Positions 35,435-46,133 of a stretch of 64,000 nucleotides of DNA are shown one piece after another. Within the stretch, counting starts at the first letter, position 1; the number at the start of each line of letters is the position of its first letter. The position numbers and the translations under genes were made by a program. Source of the DNA: Cornus controversa (taxonomy: Eukaryota; Streptophyta; Magnoliopsida; Cornales; Cornaceae); contig CM048848.1 of assembly GCA_026545225.1 (NCBI GenBank), positions 27,692,806-27,756,805 of the forward strand, read 5' to 3'. The notes under the pieces were generated by a model. That model was given only the letters and a program-made list of their open reading frames with translations, did no database searches and had not been told where the DNA came from.

Positions 35435-36660
35435 TCAAGGATGTGGTGGTGATTGAGCATCTAGATCCAAGTTTGCTTGACGCATCAATGCATGCATCAT
35501 CCTCCTCATCTCTAGTTGCTCTTGGCGAGTGTCACGAAAGTGATCTGCCATCTCTGTTCTCATTGCTCCAAACTGTGTGGATACCTCTGTTTGTAGGGTG
35601 CCAAACTGGGCTGTTAACCCAGTAATCTGCCCCTCTAAATATTGATAATCATGGCCACCAGCCTGTGCATGCACCTCCTCTTCTTCTACCTCCATCTCCT
35701 CTGGATCTTCCACCGGTGGTGGTATATCTACATGTTCTCCTTCCTGGGCCAACCGAGATACCTCACCAGGCGCCGCTATGACTCTCTGGTGCATATGAGA
35801 TGGACTCAAATTCCAGTCATGCGTGCCATAATGAAGATCATGTGGAAAGGCAAGCTCGTCCTCATGGACTGCATACCCCTGTGCCACAAGCAACTGGTGA
35901 ATAATAGTAAGGAATGAAAACTCCCAGTCACTTGCACTGTCTGGTGCCTTGGCCACAACCTTGGAATAGAATTTCTCCATCTGGCCCCAGACAATCTGTG
36001 GGAATGACAGCCAATGCCCAAAATGTATAGCATATAAAGATCTGAGGAACTCTTGACATCTCTCCATTTTATGTCCAATTGGACATACATTCTTGAGTAG
36101 AACAGCGTCAAGGAACCATAAATGATTCGGCATTGAAGACTTTGAAGCTGCATTCCTTTTCGGCCCAGAAAATTGGTTGGCACACAAATGTGTAACCACA
36201 TTGCCCACCGACAACTCGTCAGGTAGGGGAGTATAGATATGAGATAAATCATCTGGGCACTCATGAGGACAACCCATGGCAATGGCAATGGATGACATGT
36301 CCACTCGAACTATTGTTCCATCTACGGAAGAAGTAAGCACATCTCGCTCATCAGGTGTCGGTATTAAGTTCTGATAAAATACCTTGACAAGCCTCGGGTA
36401 AATAATAGATGAGAGTGGAACAAAAATGGATGCCGACCAACGACGACAGATGTCAGAAATCCCCCATCGTGTCTCGGGAAACATACCATAAAGTTTGGCT
36501 ATGTCAAACGTGGTTTCAAAGTTCAACGCCCTTGGATGTCATCTCTCTTGAATACCTTCTCGGCGAGATCGTGAAGAACCTGTGGTCGGATCATGCCTCG
36601 CTTGGCGAGGATTACGTGAACTTGAAGCACCTTGGTGACTTGCTCTTTTTGGTGCCATAG
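35435..36660 (-). pseudogene. A2 ORF3, one premature stop
   Basis: It starts at ATG 36660 (MAPKRASHQG). A TGA at about 36540 (TGG in A1 and A3) breaks it after about 40 codons; the rest is open from about 36526 (MNFETTFDIAKLYG) to 35435. Domains follow A3: central VPLSS..LVKVFYQNL and MPNHLWFLDAVLLKNV, acidic hinge, coiled coil. The protein would lack a membrane segment. It shares about 90% of residues with A3 by eye. Confidence 0.78.
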
Positions 36661-37067
36661 AAGTAGAAAAAGTGTGGTTGAGGAATTAAGTCGAACACTT
36701 GGCGTGCACAATTAACTTGTAACCTTCAACCTTCTCTTTTCGGCAATTTTTTCACCCAAATCGAACAAGTGAATATACCAAATTGATCCCCCAAACTTGG
36801 TCTTCAAAAGCCCTCAAAAAGATTTGAACAATTTCTTCAAAGAAAAACTTCACTTACTTTGATGTTGAACTTGAAAAAGTGAGATCTTCCTTTGAGAACT
36901 AGTGATTTTTGATCCAATTTGATGTTGAAGTTGATGATGATCAATGTTGAATTCTTGTTTAATAATCATCAATTGAAGAAAATAATCTTTCGGATGATGT
37001 AGGACTTGAATTGGAGTTCAAAGAGGCTTAGGATGCATGGAGTAGCTTTAGAATTGGAGAAAGAGTC

Positions 37068-37305
37068 TTTATATAGAAGATAGTCTCGGCCAGCCCACAA
37101 AGCACCTTGGGCGATCGATCCCTCCAAGGATGGGCGATCGATCGCCCACCTGCTGGTGATGCTCCTCATGGAAAATCATGGGGCGATCGATCCCCCTCCT
37201 TTGGGGCGACCGATCCCCCTCCTGGGTGCCTGTTGAACCTCCATCGCCCAAGGTCGACCGAGACTTGATATTTTTGAGTCTCCATCGCCCAAGGTCGACC
37301 GAGAG
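37068..37305 (-). promoter_or_regulatory. Candidate internal promoter of A2 ORF3
   Basis: Four GATCGATC/GACCGATC palindromes (37109-37218) and two CTCGGTCGACCTTGGGCGATGG phrases (about 37242-37305) are followed on the minus strand by a TATA box CTATATAAA (37076-37068). ORF3 begins about 410 nt downstream. Same layout as A1 and A3. Confidence 0.55.
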
Positions 37306-37545
37306 CACTATTTTTCACCCGTCTTGAGTCCGAATACCTCGGTACACCTCTTGGCATCCTCCGGAAGCAACTTATGCATCAAAAACTTGAAGAAAAAATA
37401 TTAAAACGCAACTAGAATTGAAGAAAAACTTAAGAAAATTAAAACTAAAAATTAAAATTAAAGAAACTAAAGGAAATAAAGTATATAAATACATACAGAA
37501 CCTACAATTTAACGTCTATAGGAGACGATTGACTCTCCGAAGGGA

Positions 37546-40500
37546 TTAAGTCGGATAGACGGGATCCGTCAAGTCGACGGACTCTACGTCTCTTCTTGGC
37601 ACACATCCTTCCACACAATGCTTCAACCTTTGGCCATTAACTTTCATCAAAGTATTATCTCGAAAGCTTCGAATTTCCACAGCCCCATGAGGAAAAACCG
37701 AAATCACTTGGAATGGTCCATCCCACCTTGAACGCAATTTTCCGGGAAACAACTGAAGCTTGGAATTGAAGAACCACACTTTATCACCTGGAGAGAAGGA
37801 CTTTCATGAGATATGTCGATCATGAAATGCCTTCGTCCTCTCTTTGTAAATTCGTGAACTTTCATAAGCATCACGTCTAAACTCTTCTAATTCGTTCAAT
37901 TGCAACTTCCTCTCTTCCCCAACTCTTTTTGCATCAAAATTGAATTTTCGAATTGCCCAGAGTGCCTTGTGCTCAATCTCTATTGGAAGATGACATGTTT
38001 TCTCATACACCAACCGATATGGTGACATACCGATAGGGGTCTTGTAAGCAGTTCGATACGCCCATAGTGCTTCACTCAATCGCAATGACCAATCTCTTCT
38101 ATCTGGTCTCACTGTCTTTTCGAGAACATGCTTAATTTCTCGATTGGACAGCTGTACTTGCCCATTTGTCGGAGGATGATAAGGCGTCGCCACCTTATGT
38201 GTCACTGAATATTTAGCAAGCAAACCTCTCAAGAATTTATTGCAAAAATGAGAACCACCATCACTGATCAGGGCTCGAGGAATTCCGAATCGACTAAGAA
38301 TATTCTCATGCATGAACTTGATTACCACTTTGTGATCATTGGTTCGAGTCGCAATGGCCTCCACCCATTTAGAAACATAATCCACATCAACCAGAATGTA
38401 TTCGTAGCCAAAAGAAGGTGGAAAAGGTCCCATAAAATCAATTCCCCAAACATCAAAAATCTCCACCACCAGAATAGGGCTCATTGGCATCATATCACGC
38501 CTCGACATTGAACCCAATCTTTGACAACGATCACAAGTCTTACAGAAAACATATGCATCATGAAATAGAGAAGGCCAAAAAAATCCACATTGAAGTACCT
38601 TTACTGCTGTCTTCCTTGCACTGAAGTGGCCTCCACATGCCAATGAGTGGCAGAACTTGAGAATATCTTGAAACTCATGGTTTGGGACACATCGCCTAAT
38701 GATCTGGTCTGGACAATATTTAAATAACTCTGGATCCTCCCAAAAGTAATGATGAGCTTTAGAGAAGAATCGATCACGTTCTCGCTTGGTCCAGTCTCTT
38801 GGTACTTTTCCCGTGACTAAATAGTTCACAATATCTGCATACCATGGTGTGGAGTTGTCGGACACTCCAAACAATTGCTCCCTCTGAAGTGTTTTGGAAA
38901 GTGTAGTACATACAGAAGTTACCACCATGGTAGAAATTTGATCTTCAAACACCTTCTTTTCCTTTTTTTCTTCTTGCACCCTTATTTCATTTGTAGATTC
39001 AATCACATCTTCAGAGTCCATGAAGAAAACATCAGTCTGATCTGGAGGATTCTCAATAGCATGGAAAATATTAAGTTTAACCTTCATATTGCCAAATGAA
39101 ATATCCATGATCCCCGACCTACAATTTATGCAAGCATCAGCAGTAGCTAAGAAAGGTCGACCAAGGATCACTGGAATGTGCCTCTTCGGATTGTGAACTG
39201 GCTCAGTGTCAAGTACAATAAAATCAACAGGAAAGTAGAACTTGTCCACTTTAATGAGCACATCTTCTATGATTCCTCGGGGTTGCTTTATTGATCTGTC
39301 TGCAAATTGCAACACCACCGAGGTAGGCTTCAATTCTCCCAAGCCCAATTGTAAGTAGACTGAATAGGGTAGCAAATTCACACTTGCACCCAAATCAAGA
39401 AGAGCTTTATCCACATGGTGCTCCCCAATAATGCATGAGATAGTTGGAGCACCAGGATCTTTGTACTAGGGAGGAGTACACTGCTGAATTATTGAACTTA
39501 CTTGTTGTGGCAGCATCACTTTCTTTGGCACATGGCTTTTAGAACGCCTTTTTTGAGTGCACAAATCCTTCAAAATTTTAGCATAAGGAGGAATTTTCTT
39601 GATGGCATCAAGGAGTGGCAAATTAATCTTCACTTGTCGAAACACCTCCATCATGTCATGCAGCTTGTCCCCTTGCTTCCCCAATTTAGATGCTTCTAGG
39701 AAACGTTGTGGGAAAGGAGCCTTGGGTTCATAAGGAATTTCAGCACTTGGACTTGTGGTCACCTTTTCTTCTTCTTTCTTCTCACCCACCTTATTATCAA
39801 TTATTTTCCCACTTCTCAAAGTGGTAATAGCTTGGACTTGCTCATGGTGTGGGTTGCTTGTGGAAGCTTGCATCCCTCTTGGATTAGCAATTGGTTGACT
39901 AGAGAGCTTCCCTTCTTCTCTTCTACTCAATGAAGTAGCAAGCTGTCCAAACTGAGATTCCAGTTTGGCAATGGATTGAGAATGCGAGTGCACTAGCTGA
40001 ACTGTAGATTGTACTGTTGCTGCAGTAGTTTGCACTGTCTCTATAAGAGAATCAAGCCTGTCAAATTTAGACAAGGTAAGAGTCAGCTTGTCTTCAATAG
40101 CAGAAATTCTTTGGGCCATAGGACTTTGTGTTTGGTATTGCTGTTGAGGCACAAAAGTCCTAGGTTGATATGATGGTTGCATTGCTGCCCCTTGATTACT
40201 GTAAGAAAAACCAGGATGATTCTTCCATGTAGGATTGTAAGTATTACCTCATGGAAGATTCATTGGTCCAGTGAAAGTAGCTTGAACTTGCTCATGTTGA
40301 ATATCAGAAAATTGCCCCACCGAAGGACAATTGCTCACATTATGCATAGGACTAGAGCAAAATTCACAAGGGCCTAGCAATGAAGAATTTGAAGCAGAAG
40401 GAGTTTGATTGGCAGCCATAATTGCTGCCACCTTCTGTGCAATTAAATAAATATCAGTTGGCATAGCTTCTGAAGCACCAACCTCATAAATTCCATCAGT

Positions 40501-40847
40501 TTTCCTGGTAGTGGCAGGTCTGCTAGAACGAGTAGAGGACACATGTTGTAAAGAGTTGTCACTAAGATTTTCAAATAAGGTCCATGCCTCTTCTTCACTC
40601 TTCAACATAAAAGTACCTCCACATGACGCATCAACCATTTGTCTGTTGGCTTCTGTCAGCCCTTCATGAAAACTCTGCACTAATTGCCACTTAGGAACTT
40701 GATGATGAGGACACTTCCTAAGAAGGTCCTTGAATCTTTCCCATGTCTCATAAAATTGTTCCCCCTCATGTTGGAAGACACCAGTGATAGCACGTCTGAA
40801 CTGATTGGTCTTCCCTATCGAAAAATACTTCTTGAGAAACTCATGTT
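37546..40847 (-). pseudogene. A2 gag (C-terminal part), protease and integrase; RT and RNase H deleted
   Basis: From right to left: Gag with CCHC knuckle (CEFCSSPMHNVSNC), protease LLDLGAS (about 39405), then after [11 protein letters not shown] a linker [18 protein letters not shown] leads straight to [21 protein letters not shown] and integrase (HHCC finger [19 protein letters not shown] core [32 protein letters not shown]). RT and RNase H, about 600 codons in A1, are absent. Stops: TGA at about 37805 (CGA in A3), TAG at 39466 (AAG in A3), TGA at 40249 (CGA in A3). The frame continues at 63310 beyond A3. Confidence 0.88.
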
Positions 40848-42355
40848 TGATTCGTGTGTCAGTGTGACTCAAAAATATATCAATTAAAAATTTCCACACT
40901 TCGCAATAGAACGAATTCCTTGCAGAATAGGGCTATTGAAATGAATGGGTATCGTACCTCAGGGATTATGTTCTGATGAGTTGGAACACAGAACTAATTC
41001 TAATTAAATTTATAAGAAAAGAATTCTGATTTTTAACTAATTAAAAAGATAAAATAAAATAAATCAAAGGTAAACAGATAATGAAGATAATAAGAGAGAA
41101 ACCTAGGGTGTTTGACTTCACCACTAACTCCACAATCAATGGTCAATTGAATCAACTATAGGGGAATTACATCATGCATAAGTGGTGTCGGTGGCTACAA
41201 GCTCACCTTCATCCGTCAAGAAGATAACATATGATTACGGCTAAGCCATGGACTATCTTCGATTGGCATGGGCCATCTGCCTAACTACTCTAATCTAGGG
41301 TGCAGTATGGTTCATCTTCTCTAGGCATAATCCATCAAAGCTCATAACAATATATTCAGTGATTACCATTGTGTAATAATCTCTCTCATGATCACAGAAA
41401 ACAAAAGAGATTGAGTTCAATAACAACAACTAAATATCTAAGACAAGATAAGAAATCATTGAGATTGAATTTACAAGACTTTTATTGCTCAATTCATTAA
41501 TAAGAATCCTCACAATTACACAATCTATGCATGTATATAAAGGTCCCCAATAATTATAATAATCAAACCATTGATGCTTTGTTAGGGCTACATCAAAACC
41601 CTAGTGGATGAACTAGCCGCTCATGGTAGAAGAAGAAGCTTCAACTGTTGAGGAAGAAGACATCATCTTTCTGAATTACGCGTATGACTTCGTTCTCCAA
41701 TGGCTCTGCAATATGTTTCTGTTCTCTTCTCAGCCCTCTCAGACTCTCCAATCTCTGTGTAAGCTCTCTGTCTTCAGCCTCCAAGTCTTCCTTTTATTCC
41801 CCAAGAGAATTCACCAAAGTCCTAATCCAATTAGGAATTAATTAGGGTTTCCCGCAGCACTAATCAGGTGGGTTTTTCCTGCTGACTTCGGCCCAACTTT
41901 TGACCCACTAGAAGTCCAATTCACGGAATTTTCGTGAAATACAAAAGTGTGCAGAATCAAATTTCGTTCAACTCCATTCGAGAATTATGTCAATTTGAGG
42001 CTCGGAAATAAGACTTCTGGTCCGTTTTCCAAAATGGGATTAAGACTGTATTATGCGCAGATTTGGGCTTCAGGCCCGAAACCTTCTTAAGCAGCTGTAA
42101 TTCTCTTGGACCTATTTCTTGGGCTGATTTGAGTTAAAATAAATGGTTGAGTGAATCTCCTTGATGTAGGCTTCATCTCACCATCTTGGATGTCTTCTTT
42201 AAAAGCCCAAAATCACGGTTTTAACTGAAATAATTATTAAGGCCCTGAAAATACAGAAAACACTAAAACAAAGTAAAATCACAAAATAATCTATCACTAA
42301 GAGAATAAAATACATAAGTTAAGAGGCTAGAATGCGTAACATTCAACGCCTATCA
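40848..42355 (-). repeat. A3 3' LTR
   Basis: 1508 bp, TGATTCGTG...GCCTATCA. It closely matches 61802-63309. Target duplication ATGTT lies at 40843-40847. Confidence 0.92.
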
Positions 42356-42393
42356 CACCCCCAAACTTACATATTGCTAGTCCCTTAGCAATA
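42356..42393 (-). other. A3 polypurine tract and hairpin
   Basis: AAGTTTGGGGGTG next to the LTR, then TATTGCTA/TAGCAATA with 6-nt loop at 42372-42393. Confidence 0.8.
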
Positions 42394-44020
42394 GAATAAA
42401 ACAAAACTAAAACAAAAGAAACTACTAAATACTAACTAAACTACCCAACTCCACTTTCGTGGGAGAAACGATTGCATTTAGCGTATGCAACAAGCCTTTA
42501 AACCCCTAGGTCCCCCCTAGTGGACGAGTATAGTCTCGTGAGGGTTTCCAGAAATGTTACCCAAAAACATTCAAAATTCTGTTTCAACATTAATTCAAGA
42601 AGAAGATTACAATACATAGTTACAAACTTGCATTCAAGAATAATTTCAAACTTTCAAATTTTATAATTCAAATCAATGGTTCCCATGCATAATTCACATC
42701 AACATATCTCAAAATAATTAACTCTAGCTCCCTTGTGTAAAGTGAACTAGCAGTCATCTCATGTAGCATAACCAAGTTCTGAATATATTAAGGCACATAC
42801 CCTTTCAACTCACTAGCTCCCCTTATTGAACTCATACTTCCCAACATGCATACATGACTTTTTCATTTTTTTTTTTTCATCATTCTTTTTTTCATTGCTT
42901 TATTGGTTTTGCAATGTCTTGATCTATTAAGCTTTCTGAAAGATCCATGTAGCAAGCTTTCAGTCAGTGGCTCCCAAACCAGATGGCTTTAGGGCACTAG
43001 GCTTTAAGATACCCCGAAGACCTAATTACTCGAATCAGTCAGGCTACAAATCAAGACAACCAATGCTCATCTTTTCTCACCCTTTCACTTTTGACGCGAA
43101 CACTCCGTGATTCCTGAGGCATAGAGGCCCGGTTACTCATGAAAAGGATCAAATTGATTTGCTTATTCATCAATTTTTTTTTCTTTTTTTTTTCACTTCT
43201 TTTCTTTTTTCTTTTTCATTGAAGTCAAGTAAAACACATCATTGGTACTCATTCTCAAGAGATACTAATTAATATCAAGCATATGTAACTCAATAACTCA
43301 AAACATAGGTTTATACCCCCACAAGATTATGCTAGTGTGTCTGTGCATGTAAGGAAACTAAAATTAATTACTCCAAAGCATGTTATTGCAAACCATGATT
43401 AAAACCACATAATTTAAATCACAGTTTTCAAAATTTTAAAACATACTCAAAAATTGCAAGTTATGCACCTACATAAGGTATTAATCCCTTGAATAATGTC
43501 AGAACATTCTATCTAAAAATAAAACAAAATAAAATAATAAACAAACTAAGAAAATAAAATAACCAAAAATCCTAATACAAAAAGAATTTCACACAAATTT
43601 CCCCCCATATGCAATAAAGCACAAAAATAGGCATCGCCTCACCCCCAAACTTAAACTGTACATTGTCCTCAATGTACACCCAATCAAAGCATAGAGAAGG
43701 GTAAGAACGATATTACCAGGATCATGGAGTAGTGGAAAGAAAATAGAGTACATCACGAGCACGAAGGCAATGCAAGCACACCCCCAAACTTGGATGTTTC
43801 AATCTGTCAAAACAAACCACTATACCCCAAAGATCAAGTGAAAATAGGATGGGTGAGAATAAATATGAAAGAGAAAAATCCTAAAAAAAAAAATATATAT
43901 TTTTTTATTTCATTTTTTAATTTTTTTTTTTCATAATAAAAATCTAACTACAAAAAGAGAAATAAAAAGAAAAATAAAAACTAAAAATAAAATAATATAC
44001 AAAAGATGGTTACCGTCCTG
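42394..44020 (-). other. A3 3' spacer with purine tracts and second hairpin
   Basis: Non-coding. Purine tracts at about 43640 and 43782; hairpin GTACATTG/CAATGTAC at 43658-43677. AT-rich runs at 43180-43230 and 43890-43940. Confidence 0.7.
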
Positions 44021-45244
44021 TCAAGGATGTGGTGGTGACTGAGCATCTGAATCTAAGTTTGCTTGGCGCATCAGTGCACGCATCATCCTCCTCATCTCTA
44101 GTTGCTCTTGGCGAGTGTCACGAAAGTGATCCGCCATCTCTGCTCTCATTGCACCAAACTGTGTGGAGACCTCTGTCTGTAAGGTGCCAAACTGGGCTGT
44201 CAACCCAGCAATCTGCCCTTCTAAGTATTGATAATCATGGCCACCAGCCTGTGCATGCACTTCCTCTTCCTCTGCCTCCATCTCCTCTGGATCATCCACC
44301 GGTGGTGGTACATCTACATGCTCTCCTCCTTGGGCCAACCGAGATACCTCACCAGGCGCCGCTATGACTCTCTGGTGCATATGAGATCGACTCAAGTTCC
44401 AGTCATGCGTGCCATAATGAAGGTCATGTGGAAAGGCAAGCTCATCCTCGTGGACTGCATACCCCTGTGATACAAGCAACTGGTGAATAATAGTAGGGAA
44501 TGGAAACTCCCAGTCACTTGCACTGTCTGGTACCTTGGCCACAACCTTGGAATAGAATTTCTCCATCTGGCCCCAGACAATCTGTGGGAATGACAGCCAA
44601 TGCCCAAAATGTATGGCATATAAGGCTCTGAGGAACTCTTGACGTCTTTCAGTTTTATGTCCAATTGGACATACATTCTTGAGTAGCACAGCGTCAAGGA
44701 ACCATAAATGATTTGGCATTGAAGACTTTGAAGCTGCATTCCTTTTTGGCCCAGAAAATTGGTTGGCACACAATCGTGCAACCACATTGCCCACCGACAA
44801 CTCGTCGGGTAAAGGAGTGTAGATATGAGATAAATCAGCTGGGCATTCATGAGGACAACCCATGGCAATGGCAATGGATGACATGTCCACTCGAACTATT
44901 GTTCCATCTACGGAAGAAGTAAGCACATCCCGCTCATCAGGTTTCGGCATCAAGTTTTGATAAAATACCTTGACAAGCCTCGGGTAAATAGTAGATGAGA
45001 GTGGAACAAAAATGGATGCCGACCGACGACGACGGATGTCGGAAATCCCCCATCGTGTCTCGGAAAACATACCATACAGTTCGGCTATGTCAAACGTTGT
45101 TTCATAATTCAACGCCCTTGGATGCCATCTCTCTTGAATACCATCTCGGCGAGATCGTGAAGAACCTATGGTCGGATCATGCCTCGCTCGGCGAGGATTA
45201 CGTGAACTTGAAGCATCTTGGTGACTTGCTCTCTTTGGTGCCAT
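44021..45244 (-). CDS. A3 ORF3, intact 407-codon protein of unknown function
   Basis: An unbroken frame from ATG 45244 to TGA at 44021. Layout: basic and serine-rich N-terminus (residues 3-35, KRASHQ, RNPRRARH, SRSRRDG), central domain of about 200 residues (RRRRSASIFVPLSS, RLVKVFYQNL, AMGCPHECPADLSHIYTPLP, MPNHLWFLDAVLLKNVCPIG, LSFPQIVWGQMEKFY), acidic hinge (DDPEEMEAEEEE) and a C-terminal coiled coil (about 335-395, with QFGTLQTEVSTQFGAM). It resembles the 'putative plant transposon protein' family seen after integrase in Athila-type elements. No signal peptide or membrane helix. The basic start, acidic hinge and coiled coil would suit a nuclear, dimeric DNA- or RNA-binding protein; that role is my inference. 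A palindrome array and TATA box lie upstream. Confidence 0.8.
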   Translation of the reverse strand: MAPKRASHQDASSSRNPRRARHDPTIGSSRSRRDGIQERWHPRALNYETTFDIAELYGMFSETRWGISDIRRRRSASIFVPLSSTIYPRLVKVFYQNLMPKPDERDVLTSSVDGTIVRVDMSSIAIAMGCPHECPADLSHIYTPLPDELSVGNVVARLCANQFSGPKRNAASKSSMPNHLWFLDAVLLKNVCPIGHKTERRQEFLRALYAIHFGHWLSFPQIVWGQMEKFYSKVVAKVPDSASDWEFPFPTIIHQLLVSQGYAVHEDELAFPHDLHYGTHDWNLSRSHMHQRVIAAPGEVSRLAQGGEHVDVPPPVDDPEEMEAEEEEVHAQAGGHDYQYLEGQIAGLTAQFGTLQTEVSTQFGAMRAEMADHFRDTRQEQLEMRRMMRALMRQANLDSDAQSPPHP

Positions 45245-45654
45245 AGAAGTAGAAAAAGTGTAATTGAGGAATTAAATCGAACACTTGGTGTGCACAATTC
45301 TTTTGTAACCTTCAACCTCCTTTTTCCGGCAATTTTTCCACCCAAATCGAACAAGTAATTGCACCAAATTGATCCCCCAAACTTGGTCTTCAAAAGCCCT
45401 CAAAAAGATTTGAACAATTTCTTCAAGGAAAAACTTCACTTACTTCGATGTTGAACTTGAAAAAGTGTGAGCTTCCTTTGAGAACTAGTGATTTTTGATC
45501 CACTTTGATATTGAAGTTGATGTTGATCAATGTTGAATCCTTGTATAATAATCACTAATTGAAGAAATTAGTTTTCCGGATGATATAGGACTTGAATTGG
45601 TGTTCAAAGAGGCTTAGGATGCAAGTAGTAGCAACATAGGAGGATAAGGAGTCC

Positions 45655-45895
45655 ATTTATAGCAAAAATATTCGGCCAGCCCACACATGGGCTTGGGCGA
45701 TCGATCCCCCCAAGGATGGGCGATCGATCGCCCACCTGGAGGTGAGGATCTTCCACAAAACACATGGGGCGATCGATCCCCCTCAATTGGGGCGATCGAT
45801 CCCCCTTCTGAAGGCCTGTTTGACCCTCCATCGCCCAAGGTCGACCGAGACTTGATATTTTTGAGTCTCCATCGCCCAAGGTCGACCGAGAGCAC
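45655..45895 (-). promoter_or_regulatory. Candidate internal promoter of A3 ORF3
   Basis: Four GATCGATC palindromes (45695-45805) and two CTCGGTCGACCTTGGGCGATGG phrases (45832-45893) are followed on the minus strand by TATA box CTATAAAT (45662-45655), about 410 nt before the intact ORF3. Confidence 0.57.
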
Positions 45896-46133
45896 GATTT
45901 TTCACCCGTCTTGAGTCCAAATACCTCGGTACACCTCTTGGCATCCTCCGGAAGCAACTTATACATCAAAAACTCAAAGAAAAAATATTAAAACGCAACT
46001 AGAATTGAAGAAAAACTTAAGAAAACTAAAACCACAAATTAAAATTAAAGAAAACTAAAGGAAATAAAGTATAGAAATACATACAAAACCTACTATTTAA
46101 CGTCCGTAGGAGACGATTGACTCTCCGAAGGGA

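Noticed and set aside
35435..45244. ORF3 as a retroviral-type envelope protein
   Set aside because: Its position matches the env-like gene of Athila elements, but no signal peptide, transmembrane helix or cysteine pattern was seen; basic N-terminus and coiled coil fit a nuclear or cytosolic protein better.
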